Notes: generated by a model not told the origin, from the letters alone. A stretch of DNA of 6,540 bases from Oscillospiraceae bacterium (GCA_018055565.1 JAGPHI010000053.1:1-6540), one strand, 5' to 3'. Shown: positions 1 through 6,280, counted from the first letter of the stretch. Made by a program: numbers and translations.

Positions 1-66
1 CGTGGGGACATCCGCCCGTTATGAGGCGCGTTTAATTTTGCGGGCGGATATGGAATCCGCCCCCAC
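1..66. repeat. GC-rich palindromic intergenic element (GGGCGGAT core)
   Basis: The element is made of nested inverted repeats. Bases 2-7 (GTGGGG) pair with 61-66 (CCCCAC). Bases 10-18 (ATCCGCCCG) pair with 41-49 (CGGGCGGAT). As an alternative, 42-49 pairs with 55-62 around a five-base loop. The same core recurs in the two hairpins at 96-126 and 135-153, so this looks like a member of a dispersed palindromic (REP-like) family of the kind seen between genes in some Clostridia. The dispersed nature is inferred because only this window is visible. No protein-coding potential is apparent. The element may continue past the left window edge. Confidence 0.55.
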
Positions 67-90
67 ATGGTTACCCAATTCCCTATACCG

Positions 91-126
91 ATAAAAATGC
101 CGGGGCGGATGATCCGCCCCGGCATT
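91..126 (-). terminator. Rho-independent terminator of oppA
   Basis: Perfect 14-bp arms at 96-109 and 113-126 enclose a three-base loop. The GC-rich stem contains GCCGGGGCGGA and its complement. Read on the minus strand, the stem is followed directly by a T-run (97 down to 91, TTTTTAT). It lies about 50 bases beyond the oppA stop codon, in the right orientation and place to end the oppA transcript. The stem shares the GGGGCGGAT core of the neighbouring palindromes, so a repeat element seems to serve as the terminator. Confidence 0.88.
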
Positions 127-134
127 CTCTATTC

Positions 135-162
135 GTGGCGGATGAACCGCCGCTATTTTTTT
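135..162 (+). terminator. terminator-like hairpin facing the oppA 3' end
   Basis: A stem of 137-141 (GGCGG) with 147-151 (CCGCC), extendable by a wobble and one more pair to 135/153, has a five-base loop. On the plus strand it is followed by seven T residues at 156-162. It could stop plus-strand transcription entering from the left before it runs antisense into oppA. In the oppA mRNA the same bases form a second, smaller stem just after the stop codon. The stem is short, so efficiency is uncertain. Confidence 0.5.
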
Positions 163-176
163 ATACGGTGCTACAA

Positions 177-1865
177 TTAACCGGCAATGGCCTCGGCATA
201 GCCCTGGATGCACTCGAACATATACGCATAGTCAGACGCAGTGTTCGGGTCAATCGCGCGGGTCCAGGAGTAAACGAAGTCTTTCGCGGTAAGCGGAGTG
301 CCGTCAGCCCACTTCAGGCCGTCACGCAGGGTGAAGGTGTAGGTAAGGCCGTCCTCGCTGATTTTCACATCAGCAGCCTGTGCAGGCACGGGCACGCCCT
401 TTTTATCCAAAGAGTACAAGCCCTCAAAGGCATGTTGAATCAGGATGCCGCCGTCCACAGCGCTGTTCAAAGCGGGGTCGATGGTGTCGGGATTCGGGCC
501 GGTGCAAACAGACAGTTCGGGTACATTTACATATTGGAAGTGCTTAAAGCCAAGCGGAGAAACGATCATGTCTTTTTGCACAACTTCGTTTGCCATGTAG
601 ATGTCTACATAGTAGTACAGCGGGCAAAGCATCCAGTCGTCAAAAATGAGCTTCTCGGCTTCGTGCATTTTCTTCATGCGCTCTGCGGCATCGCCGGAAT
701 TTTTGATTTCGGTGATGAGTTTGTCGAAAGCAGGATTCGACCATGCAGCGTCATTGTTGCCGCCGTCGGTGATCCACATGTCAAGGAAGCTGATGGGGTC
801 ATTGTAGTCGCCCAGCCAGCCGTTACGCGCAACCTGATACTCGTGGTTTTTACGGGTGTTCAGGAAGGTAGCCCACTCTTGGCTCTCGATTTGGATTGTT
901 GCTTTCGGAGCAAGCTTGCTCCACATATTCTGCAATGCTTCGCCGATAGCCTGATGGCCTGTGCCCGCATTGTACAAATATGTTACAGTGCCCAGGCCTT
1001 CGCCTTCGGGGAAGCCTGCATCGGCAAGAATTTTCTTCGCTTCGGCCAGGTTTTTCTCGTTGGCAGCAGCGGAGGGATCATAGAAATCGCCGCCCACTTC
1101 GCGGAACTCTTTGCTGGGGTCAGCATCGGTCAATCCCTTCGGCACGAAAGCGCCGGCGGGGATTTGGCCGGATTTGCCAATTTCTTTGCAGATGAAATCG
1201 CGGTCAACAGCAAGTGTAAAGGCTTTACGCACGTCCTTATTGTCGAACGGCTTTGCAGTTACGTTATAGCTGATGTAGTAAGTGCCGATTTGGCCCTGCT
1301 TGAAGAAATCTTTGCCTTTGGAAAGTGTTTCGATTTCGTCGTTGGGCACGCTGTCCACAAAGGCCAGCTCTTTATTTTGGAAGCCGGACAGCTGAGGTGC
1401 ATCCTCTTCCATCAAAACGAAATTGATTTTCTCGGGGATGATGTTTTTGGCATCCCAGTAATTTTCGTTTTTGGTGTAAACAATTTTCGAGCCGGGAACC
1501 CACTCGGCAATTTTGTACGGGCCGTTACCAATGTAGGTTTCAGGAGCAGTTGCCCATGCTTCGCCATTGTCCGTAACGGTTTTCTCTTGTACGGGGGCGT
1601 ATGTGGGGAACGCGGTGAGCTCTAAGAAATACGGGGTACGAGCAACCAGCTTTACTTCAAGGGTTTTGTCGTCCAGTGCCTTGATGGAAAGCGCGTCGGG
1701 GTTGAAAGCGGCAGCCGCATCTTCCTCGGCGGGTGTGGATGTGCTGGCAGATGTGCTGGTGGCGGGCTTGGATGTCGGTGTGGACGCAGGGGCTTTAGAG
1801 CCGCAAGCGGTAAGCGCCACAGAGAGCATCAGCATAGTTGCCAAAGCAAGTGCTAATTTCTTCAT
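177..1865 (-). CDS. oppA: Oligopeptide-binding lipoprotein OppA, circularly permuted
   Basis: Family 5 extracellular solute-binding protein (SBP_bac_5), 562 residues, the peptide receptor of this transporter. The ATG at 1865 has a GGGAGG site nine bases upstream and begins a lipoprotein signal peptide with lipobox LTAC (Cys21). A Ser/Thr/Pro/Ala linker fills residues 22-53. Residues 54-448 match the middle and C-terminal parts of the family: IKALDDKTLEV near 61-71, YIGNGPYK at 111-118, and GWLGDYNDP at 349-357, whose Asp353 aligns with the E. coli OppA Asp that contacts the peptide amino group. Residues 449-562 then carry what is normally the start of the mature protein: GPNPDTIDPALNS (456-468), the family signature region ending LRDGLKW (513-519), and DGTPLTAKDFVYSW (521-534). 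The order is therefore permuted, with no frame break. The total length is normal for OppA. It is transcribed separately from oppBCDF. The substrate could be peptides or another family 5 ligand; peptide is most likely given the neighbours. Whether the permutation is native is unresolved. Confidence 0.9.
   Translation of the reverse strand: MKKLALALATMLMLSVALTACGSKAPASTPTSKPATSTSASTSTPAEEDAAAAFNPDALSIKALDDKTLEVKLVARTPYFLELTAFPTYAPVQEKTVTDNGEAWATAPETYIGNGPYKIAEWVPGSKIVYTKNENYWDAKNIIPEKINFVLMEEDAPQLSGFQNKELAFVDSVPNDEIETLSKGKDFFKQGQIGTYYISYNVTAKPFDNKDVRKAFTLAVDRDFICKEIGKSGQIPAGAFVPKGLTDADPSKEFREVGGDFYDPSAAANEKNLAEAKKILADAGFPEGEGLGTVTYLYNAGTGHQAIGEALQNMWSKLAPKATIQIESQEWATFLNTRKNHEYQVARNGWLGDYNDPISFLDMWITDGGNNDAAWSNPAFDKLITEIKNSGDAAERMKKMHEAEKLIFDDWMLCPLYYYVDIYMANEVVQKDMIVSPLGFKHFQYVNVPELSVCTGPNPDTIDPALNSAVDGGILIQHAFEGLYSLDKKGVPVPAQAADVKISEDGLTYTFTLRDGLKWADGTPLTAKDFVYSWTRAIDPNTASDYAYMFECIQGYAEAIAG
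180..521 (-). other. Displaced N-terminal segment of OppA (114 codons)
   Basis: These codons (residues 449-562) encode the part of OppA that in homologues follows the signal peptide and linker. In E. coli OppA the matching segment runs from the mature N-terminus to the loop after DEILEG, and here it ends AEAIAG followed by TAA. Its natural continuation, the equivalent of the strand before LGVKAIDDHTLEV, is found at residue 54 (FNPDALSIKALDDK). The seams are at 1706/1707 (A53|F54), 521/522 (V448|P449) and 179/180 (G562|stop). I see no direct repeat or shared word at the seams. Confidence 0.88.
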
Positions 1866-1874
1866 AAAATCTTT

Positions 1875-1880
1875 CCTCCC
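1875..1880 (-). promoter_or_regulatory. oppA ribosome binding site
   Basis: GGGAGG on the minus strand lies nine bases before the ATG at 1865. It decides the start: a possible upstream ATG at 1901 would add twelve residues in front of a textbook signal peptide (MKKLALALA) and lacks a comparable site. Confidence 0.85.
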
Positions 1881-1948
1881 AAAAATATTTGCCCCGTTCA
1901 AAACGTAGGCCTTTCATCAAGCTTTATACTACTTGTACGAAAGCGATG

Positions 1949-1962
1949 AATTGTTATCAATT
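1949..1962. promoter_or_regulatory. operator-like inverted repeat at the oppA promoter
   Basis: AATTG (1949-1953) and CAATT (1958-1962) are separated by TTAT. The palindrome overlaps the downstream end of the candidate -10 box at 1960-1965 and the expected start-site region, where a repressor could act. The arms are short and AT-rich, so chance is a real alternative. I do not match it to a named regulator. Confidence 0.25.
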
Positions 1963-2000
1963 ATACATAATTTATAGTAATACGCAAGGTTTTTTGGCAA
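1960..2000 (-). promoter_or_regulatory. candidate oppA promoters (two overlapping)
   Basis: Two sigma-A-like arrangements overlap. One has a perfect TATAAT -10 at 1960-1965 with a weak TTGCGT -35 at 1982-1987 and a 16-base spacer. The other has TTGCCA at 1995-2000 and TATAAA at 1971-1976 with an 18-base spacer. Either would give an oppA leader of roughly 85-100 bases. A separate promoter fits the terminator placed between oppF and oppA. Which one is used cannot be told from sequence. Confidence 0.6.
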
Positions 2001-2101
2001 TTTGTATTGTTTTGTAATAAATGATTGGTGGATTGCACAAAGAATCCGCACAGCGCGCACAGTGTTTGAGCATAGCGAACAAATGCCTGGAGTATAAGCC
2101 A

Positions 2102-2140
2102 AAAAATGCAAAGGCCAATTGCTTTGGCCTTTGCATTTTT
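2102..2140 (-). terminator. bidirectional terminator after oppBCDF
   Basis: Perfect 16-base arms at 2102-2117 and 2125-2140 enclose a seven-base loop. The GC-containing part (TGCAAAGGCCA and complement) is flanked by an A-run on one side and a T-run on the other, so it has intrinsic terminator form in both directions. It lies about 50 bases after the oppF stop codon. It separates the oppBCDF transcript from oppA, although read-through cannot be excluded. Confidence 0.9.
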
Positions 2141-2191
2141 ATACAGATTCTACGCAATGCGCAGGCCCTTTAAGCAGGCCGGCAAAGCGAA

Positions 2192-3253
2192 TTATTTTAC
2201 TTTGTCTAAATGATGGCAAGCGGCATAGTGATTGCTCGAAACCTCGCGCCACTTTGGCTCTTCTTTGGCGCATTGCTCGTCTGCATAGGGGCAGCGCGTG
2301 CGGAAATGGCAACCCGACGGCGGATTAACAGGGCTTGGCACGTCGCCCTCCAGCATAATGCGCTTAGACGCGCGGCTGGCAATGGGGTCGGCAATGGGGA
2401 TGGCCGACACAAGGCTGCGTGTGTACGGATGCACATTGTGAAACGCGATTTCGTAGCTGTCGGCAAGCTCTACCAATTTGCCCAAATACATAACGCCAAT
2501 GCGGTTGGAAATATGCTTTACCACAGAAAGGTCATGCGCAATGAAAAGATAGGTAAGGCCCATGTCGGCTTGCAGCTCTTCAAACATGTTCACAACCTGC
2601 GCTTGAATCGACACGTCCAGCGCCGAGATAGGCTCGTCGCACACGATAAATTCGGGGTTTACCGCAAGGGCGCGCGCAATGCCAACGCGCTGGCGCTGCC
2701 CGCCCGAAAATTCATGCGGATAGCGGTTTGCGTGTTCGGAGTTAAGGCCCACGCGCTCCAGCATTTTGATAATTTGCTCGTGGCGGTCGGCCTTATTGGC
2801 GGCCAGCTTATGAATATCAATCGCTTCGCCCACAATATCGCCCACCGTCATGCGGGGGTCAAGCGAGGCGTACGGGTCCTGAAACACGATTTGCATTTTG
2901 CGGCGATAGGGCAGCATGTTTACAGCCGTTTTTTTGCCCATTTTCGGGTGGCCGTTTTCGTCCAGCACCACATTGCCTGCCTCGTCGTAAAGGGGCACGT
3001 TGCCGCTGTCAAACAAGGTTTCGCCGTTATAGATAATGCGCCCCTCGGTGGGCTCATATAAGCGCAGCAGCGTGCGGCCCGTGGTGGTTTTGCCGCAGCC
3101 GGATTCGCCCACAAGGCCCAATGTTTCGCCTTTGTTTAAATAAAACGATACATCGTCTACTGCTTTAACAACGCGTTTTTCAAACATCTTATTGCCCGAT
3201 ACGGGGAAATATTGTTTAAGGTTTTGTACTTCTAATAGCTTTTTGTTATCCAT
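2192..3253 (-). CDS. oppF: Oligopeptide ABC transporter ATP-binding protein OppF
   Basis: One of the two cytoplasmic ATPases powering peptide import, 353 residues. Visible motifs in order: Walker A GESGCGKT (49-56), Q-loop Gln125 in [15 protein letters not shown] signature FSGGQRQR (182-189), Walker B FIVCDE (202-207), H-loop His240 in IAHD. The C-terminal oligopeptide-transporter domain contains Cys315, Cys321, Cys328 and Cys346, in the arrangement that some OppD/DppD-type ATPases use to bind an iron-sulfur cluster. SGCGKTT, FSGGQ and DPRMTV favour OppF over OppD. Compared with E. coli OppF there is an extra loop of about 30 residues (about 81-113) between Walker A and the Q-loop. The ATG lies four bases beyond the oppD stop with a strong ribosome binding site inside the oppD end, so translation is probably coupled. 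It is the last gene before the terminator. Confidence 0.95.
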   Translation of the reverse strand: MDNKKLLEVQNLKQYFPVSGNKMFEKRVVKAVDDVSFYLNKGETLGLVGESGCGKTTTGRTLLRLYEPTEGRIIYNGETLFDSGNVPLYDEAGNVVLDENGHPKMGKKTAVNMLPYRRKMQIVFQDPYASLDPRMTVGDIVGEAIDIHKLAANKADRHEQIIKMLERVGLNSEHANRYPHEFSGGQRQRVGIARALAVNPEFIVCDEPISALDVSIQAQVVNMFEELQADMGLTYLFIAHDLSVVKHISNRIGVMYLGKLVELADSYEIAFHNVHPYTRSLVSAIPIADPIASRASKRIMLEGDVPSPVNPPSGCHFRTRCPYADEQCAKEEPKWREVSSNHYAACHHLDKVK

Positions 3254-3256
3254 CCG

Positions 3257-4267
3257 TTAAACCTCCCCTTTTTGCGCCTTATCAAACTCGGCCTTTTGCA
3301 AAAGCCAGCATGCGCTGTAATGCACATCGTTCAGCGGTGTTTCGGGCGGCATTTCGCGCAAGCAAATTTTCATGCATTTTTTGCAGCGCGGTGCAAAGGG
3401 GCAGCCTGCAGGCGGATTCAGCATATCTACGGGCGTGCCTTCAATGGGCACCAGCTTAGAGTGCTCTTTTTCGTGCAGCTTCGGAATGCTCAGTAGCAAG
3501 CCTTTGGTGTACTCGTGCGAGGGCGAATAAAAAATATCGTCCACGCTGCCGTATTCCACCACTTTGCCGGCATACATAACGGCAATGCGATCGCACATAT
3601 TGGCCACAACGCCAAGATCATGGGTAATCATAATAATGGCCATGCCCAGCTTTTTCTTCAGCTCGATCATCAATTCCAAAATCTGCGCTTGAATGGTAAC
3701 GTCAAGCGCCGTTGTTGGCTCGTCGGCAATCAGCAGTTTTGGCTCGCACGCAAGTGCAATGGCAATCATAATGCGCTGGCGCATACCGCCCGAAAGCTCG
3801 TGCGGATATTGCTTGAGGCGCTTTGCGGGCTCGTTGATGCCTACCAGTGTTAAAAGCTCTTCGGCGCGTGCCGTAGCTTCTTTTTTGGTTTTATCTGTAT
3901 GCAAGAGGATAACCTCTTCAATTTGATTGCCCACGGTATACACGGGGTTTAAGCTTGTCATCGGGTCCTGAAAAATAATCGAAACCTCGTTGCCGCGAAT
4001 TTTGCGCATTTCCTTTTCGCTCAAATTATTAACCAAGCGATCTTCAAAATGCAATTCGCCGCCAATCAAGCGTCCGGGATATGCAGTAAGGCCCATCAAG
4101 CTGTAAGCGGTAACGCTTTTGCCCGAGCCGGACTCGCCCACAATACCCAGCACCTCGCCCTCGGCAAGATGAATCGACACGTCGTTCAGCGCTTTTACCT
4201 CGCCTGCCGGCGTGAAAAAGGACAAACGCTCGTTTTTAATGTTTACTAAATATTCGCTCATTATCAA
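3257..4267 (-). CDS. oppD: Oligopeptide ABC transporter ATP-binding protein OppD
   Basis: Second cytoplasmic ATPase of the importer, 336 residues if the TTG at 4267 is the start or 334 from the ATG at 4261. The only clear purine-rich site (AAGGA, 4274-4278) is six bases from TTG but twelve from ATG, which slightly favours TTG. Motifs (numbered from TTG): Walker A GESGSGKS (44-51), Q-loop Gln100 in FQDPMTSLNP, signature LSGGMRQR (158-165), Walker B LLIADE (178-183), H-loop His216 in ITHD. The GMRQRIMIA stretch and LNPVYTVG are typical of OppD/DppD. The C-terminal domain has Cys289, Cys295, Cys302 and Cys320, the usual four, plus an additional Cys298. The gap to oppC is 28 bases and to oppF three bases, so it sits in one operon. 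It is expected to pair with OppF as a heterodimer under the OppBC membrane pair. Confidence 0.95.
   Translation of the reverse strand: MIMSEYLVNIKNERLSFFTPAGEVKALNDVSIHLAEGEVLGIVGESGSGKSVTAYSLMGLTAYPGRLIGGELHFEDRLVNNLSEKEMRKIRGNEVSIIFQDPMTSLNPVYTVGNQIEEVILLHTDKTKKEATARAEELLTLVGINEPAKRLKQYPHELSGGMRQRIMIAIALACEPKLLIADEPTTALDVTIQAQILELMIELKKKLGMAIIMITHDLGVVANMCDRIAVMYAGKVVEYGSVDDIFYSPSHEYTKGLLLSIPKLHEKEHSKLVPIEGTPVDMLNPPAGCPFAPRCKKCMKICLREMPPETPLNDVHYSACWLLQKAEFDKAQKGEV
3262..3269 (-). promoter_or_regulatory. oppF ribosome binding site inside oppD
   Basis: AGGGGAGG on the minus strand lies eight bases before the oppF ATG. It is made of the last sense codons of oppD, just before its TAA. This layout supports coupled translation of the two ATPase subunits. 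Confidence 0.85.
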
Positions 4268-4273
4268 TCACAT

Positions 4274-4278
4274 TCCTT
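4274..4278 (-). promoter_or_regulatory. oppD ribosome binding site (start-deciding)
   Basis: AAGGA on the minus strand is the best Shine-Dalgarno match before oppD. The spacer is six bases to a TTG codon at 4267 and twelve bases to the ATG at 4261. TTG is therefore the better-spaced start and ATG the better codon. Confidence 0.55.
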
Positions 4279-4295
4279 TCTTGGGAATTGTGCGG

Positions 4296-5342
4296 TTAGT
4301 TTTTCATCTTCGGGTCAAACGCATCGCGCAGACCGTCGCCAAACAGGTTAAACGCCAAAATAATTACGCTGATGACGATGGCGGGTGCAAACATGCGGTA
4401 CGGATACGTTTGCAGGCCGTTAATCGCGTCGGAGGCAAGCGAGCCCAGCGAGGGCATCGGAGCCGCCACACCGATGCCGATAAAGCTTAAAAAGCTTTCG
4501 GTAAAGATGGCAGACGGAATTTGCAGCGTGGTGGTAACAATCAGCACGCCGATGCAGTTTGTAAGCACATGCTTTTTGATGATGCGGCCGCTGGATGCGC
4601 CCAGCGCGCGCGCCGCCGTGATATATTCCTGCTGTTTAATGGTAAGCACCTGCCCGCGCACAATGCGCGCCATGCCCACCCAATATAAAAGCGAAAACAC
4701 GATAAAAATGCAAATCAGCGGCACGCCCATTGTGTTAATCCACGCAAAGCCGGGCACCGCATCCGCCAAAGCCTGTAAAGGCGCTTTTAGCGTAACGGAA
4801 AGCAAAATGATAATCAGCATATCGGGCACCGTGTAGATAATATCCACAATGCGCATCATTACCATGTCGATATGCCCGCCGAAAAAGCCGGCCACAGAGC
4901 CATAAACCGAGCCAATCAGTAAAATCAGCGCGCTTGCCACGATACCTACCGTAAGCGAAACGCGGCTGCCCACCATCACGCGCACGGCATAATCGCGCCC
5001 AAGAGAATCGGTGCCGAATACATGCGGAAACACCTTTTCGCCCGCTTCCTTTGCCGCAAGCTCGGCTTGCGAATAAGTCATCGGTGCAAGGTTTTCGCTG
5101 CCGCGTATCTGCTCTTCATAGGCGTATGGATAAAACGCCGGCACAACAAACGAGAAAAAGAAAATAATAATCAAAACAACTAAGCTAACCATTGCAATGG
5201 GGTTTTTGGATAGGCGGCGTGCGCCGTCTTTCCAAAAGGATACGCTTTCACGCATCACAACAAGGCTTTGCTTTTCATCCTCACCCGCAGGCAGGAAGTC
5301 GTCAACATTGAGCTGCAAGCTCAAAGGGTTTTTCATAGACAT
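4296..5342 (-). CDS. oppC: Oligopeptide ABC transporter permease OppC
   Basis: Inner permease subunit, 348 residues. A cytoplasmic N-terminal extension (1-48, with VSFWKDGARRLSKNPIAM typical of OppC) precedes the first membrane helix at about 49-71. An external loop containing FPHVFGTDSLGRDYAVRVMVGSRVS (105-129) is the OppC/DppC hallmark. Further helices lie at about 126-150, 161-183, 206-228, 263-284 and 318-338. The coupling (EAA) loop EYITAARALGASSGRIIKKH (239-258) contacts the ATPases. The end, FGDGLRDAFDPKMKN, is the standard OppC C-terminus. The external loop between the first helix and FGTD (about 72-108) is somewhat extended, as in many Firmicute OppC proteins. The first ATG (5342) is chosen over the third codon because GGAGG is seven bases upstream. 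The gene starts 12 bases after the oppB stop. Confidence 0.95.
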   Translation of the reverse strand: MSMKNPLSLQLNVDDFLPAGEDEKQSLVVMRESVSFWKDGARRLSKNPIAMVSLVVLIIIFFFSFVVPAFYPYAYEEQIRGSENLAPMTYSQAELAAKEAGEKVFPHVFGTDSLGRDYAVRVMVGSRVSLTVGIVASALILLIGSVYGSVAGFFGGHIDMVMMRIVDIIYTVPDMLIIILLSVTLKAPLQALADAVPGFAWINTMGVPLICIFIVFSLLYWVGMARIVRGQVLTIKQQEYITAARALGASSGRIIKKHVLTNCIGVLIVTTTLQIPSAIFTESFLSFIGIGVAAPMPSLGSLASDAINGLQTYPYRMFAPAIVISVIILAFNLFGDGLRDAFDPKMKN

Positions 5343-5349
5343 TATGCTT

Positions 5350-5354
5350 CCTCC
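5350..5354 (-). promoter_or_regulatory. oppC ribosome binding site
   Basis: GGAGG on the minus strand directly abuts the oppB TAA and is seven bases before the ATG at 5342. It supports that ATG over the in-frame ATG two codons later. Confidence 0.8.
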
Positions 5355-6272
5355 TTACTTTAATTGAATGCGCGGGTCAATCAGCTTATACGCGATATCC
5401 ACAACCACATTCATGATGATAATAATTGCCGCAAGAAAAATCGTGGTGCCCATAATCATCATGTAATCGCGGTTGATAATCGAGCTAACAAATTCCTTAC
5501 CGAGACCCGGAATTGTAAAGATTTTTTCCACCACAAGGCTACCTGTAAGCGTGTAGGCAATCGCCGGCCCAAGATAGGTAATGATGGGCATAATGGCGTT
5601 GCGCAGCGCATGCTTAAAGATGCTTCGTGTTTGCGAAAGGCCCTTTGCGCGCGCGGTGCGCATGTAGTCCTGCCCAAGCACGTCCAGCATAGACGAGCGC
5701 ATCAAGCGGCAGATGTAAGCCGTGGGATAAAAGGCCAATGCCGCCACAGGCATTAAATAGCTGCCAAAGGTGTCAAGCCCGTAGGTTGGCAGCCATCCCA
5801 GCTTCATACTAAAGGTGTACATCAGCACCGTACTAACCACAAAGCTTGGCACCGCGATGCCGCACGTGGCCACCACAATGAGCGCGCTGTCCAGCCACTT
5901 TCCCCGATTAAATGCGGCAATACAGCCCATCGGAATACCGATAATCAGCGCCAGCGCCAGCGAAATGCCGCCGATTTTGGCCGATACAGGAAATTTGGTG
6001 GCGATAATGTCCGACACGTTGCGCCCACGCTGTTTAATCGAGGGGCCCAAATCGCCTTTAATGGCTTTTGCCATGTAGTTTTTATACTGCACAATCACCG
6101 GCTGATCCAGGCCGTATTTCTTGTTCAGCGCAGCCATAACTGCCTTTGTTGGCGATTTTTCCGCAAGAAACGGACCGCCCGGTATCATGTTCATCAGGAA
6201 AAAGGTCAGCATAGACACAATAATCAGTGTCACAAGGCCCAAAACCGTCCTTTTCACGATATACTTTGTCAT
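5355..6272 (-). CDS. oppB: Oligopeptide ABC transporter permease OppB
   Basis: First permease subunit and first gene of the operon, 305 residues, normal length for OppB/DppB. It starts MTKYIVKRTVLGLVTL, the characteristic N-terminal membrane helix (about 9-30), followed by FFLMNMIPGGPF. The external segment NKKYGLDQPVIVQYKNYM (50-67) and GDLGPSIKQRGRNVSDII (73-90) are family landmarks. Other helices lie at about 98-120, 129-154, 171-190, 228-250 and 273-293. The coupling loop DYMRTARAKGLSQTRSIFKH (202-221) is the EAA motif that docks on OppD/OppF. It ends IAYKLIDPRIQLK, the standard OppB end. It pairs with OppC to form the peptide channel. The start has GAGGAG eight bases upstream. It is transcribed from the promoter at 6370-6398 through a leader with a strong hairpin. 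Confidence 0.95.
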   Translation of the reverse strand: MTKYIVKRTVLGLVTLIIVSMLTFFLMNMIPGGPFLAEKSPTKAVMAALNKKYGLDQPVIVQYKNYMAKAIKGDLGPSIKQRGRNVSDIIATKFPVSAKIGGISLALALIIGIPMGCIAAFNRGKWLDSALIVVATCGIAVPSFVVSTVLMYTFSMKLGWLPTYGLDTFGSYLMPVAALAFYPTAYICRLMRSSMLDVLGQDYMRTARAKGLSQTRSIFKHALRNAIMPIITYLGPAIAYTLTGSLVVEKIFTIPGLGKEFVSSIINRDYMMIMGTTIFLAAIIIIMNVVVDIAYKLIDPRIQLK

Positions 6273-6280
6273 TTCCTCAG

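Larger units (their letters stand above)
1866..2191. other. oppF-oppA intergenic region
   Basis: These 326 bases carry no convincing gene. In transcription order they hold about 50 bases of oppF 3' untranslated sequence, the strong bidirectional terminator at 2102-2140, a 100-base stretch without recognised signals, an AT-rich promoter block at 1960-2000, and a leader of roughly 85-90 bases ending in the oppA ribosome binding site. Short open frames here lack ribosome binding sites and protein-like composition. Confidence 0.7.

Noticed and set aside
135..1625. Long plus-strand open frame (496 codons) opposite oppA
   Set aside because: It lies almost wholly antisense to a clear OppA coding frame, has no ribosome binding site, and its translation has no recognisable domain. 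It is a by-product of the codon use of oppA.
177..1865. OppA as two fused or duplicated binding proteins, or as a frameshifted pseudogene
   Set aside because: Each family segment occurs only once, the total length (562) is that of one OppA, and the frame is open from signal peptide to stop. Permutation explains the order better.
1937..1952. Catabolite-control (cre-like) site near the oppA start of transcription
   Set aside because: The core AAGCGA fits, but at least three conserved positions of the 16-base consensus are wrong, so I do not call it.
1929..2157. Two short minus-strand frames (60-61 codons) between oppF and oppA
   Set aside because: They overlap each other in different frames, span the terminator, lack ribosome binding sites and have no protein-like features.
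2210..3061. Plus-strand open frame (283 codons) opposite oppF
   Set aside because: It is rich in Arg, His and Ala in the pattern expected of an antisense shadow, and is fully covered by the OppF frame with all its ABC motifs.
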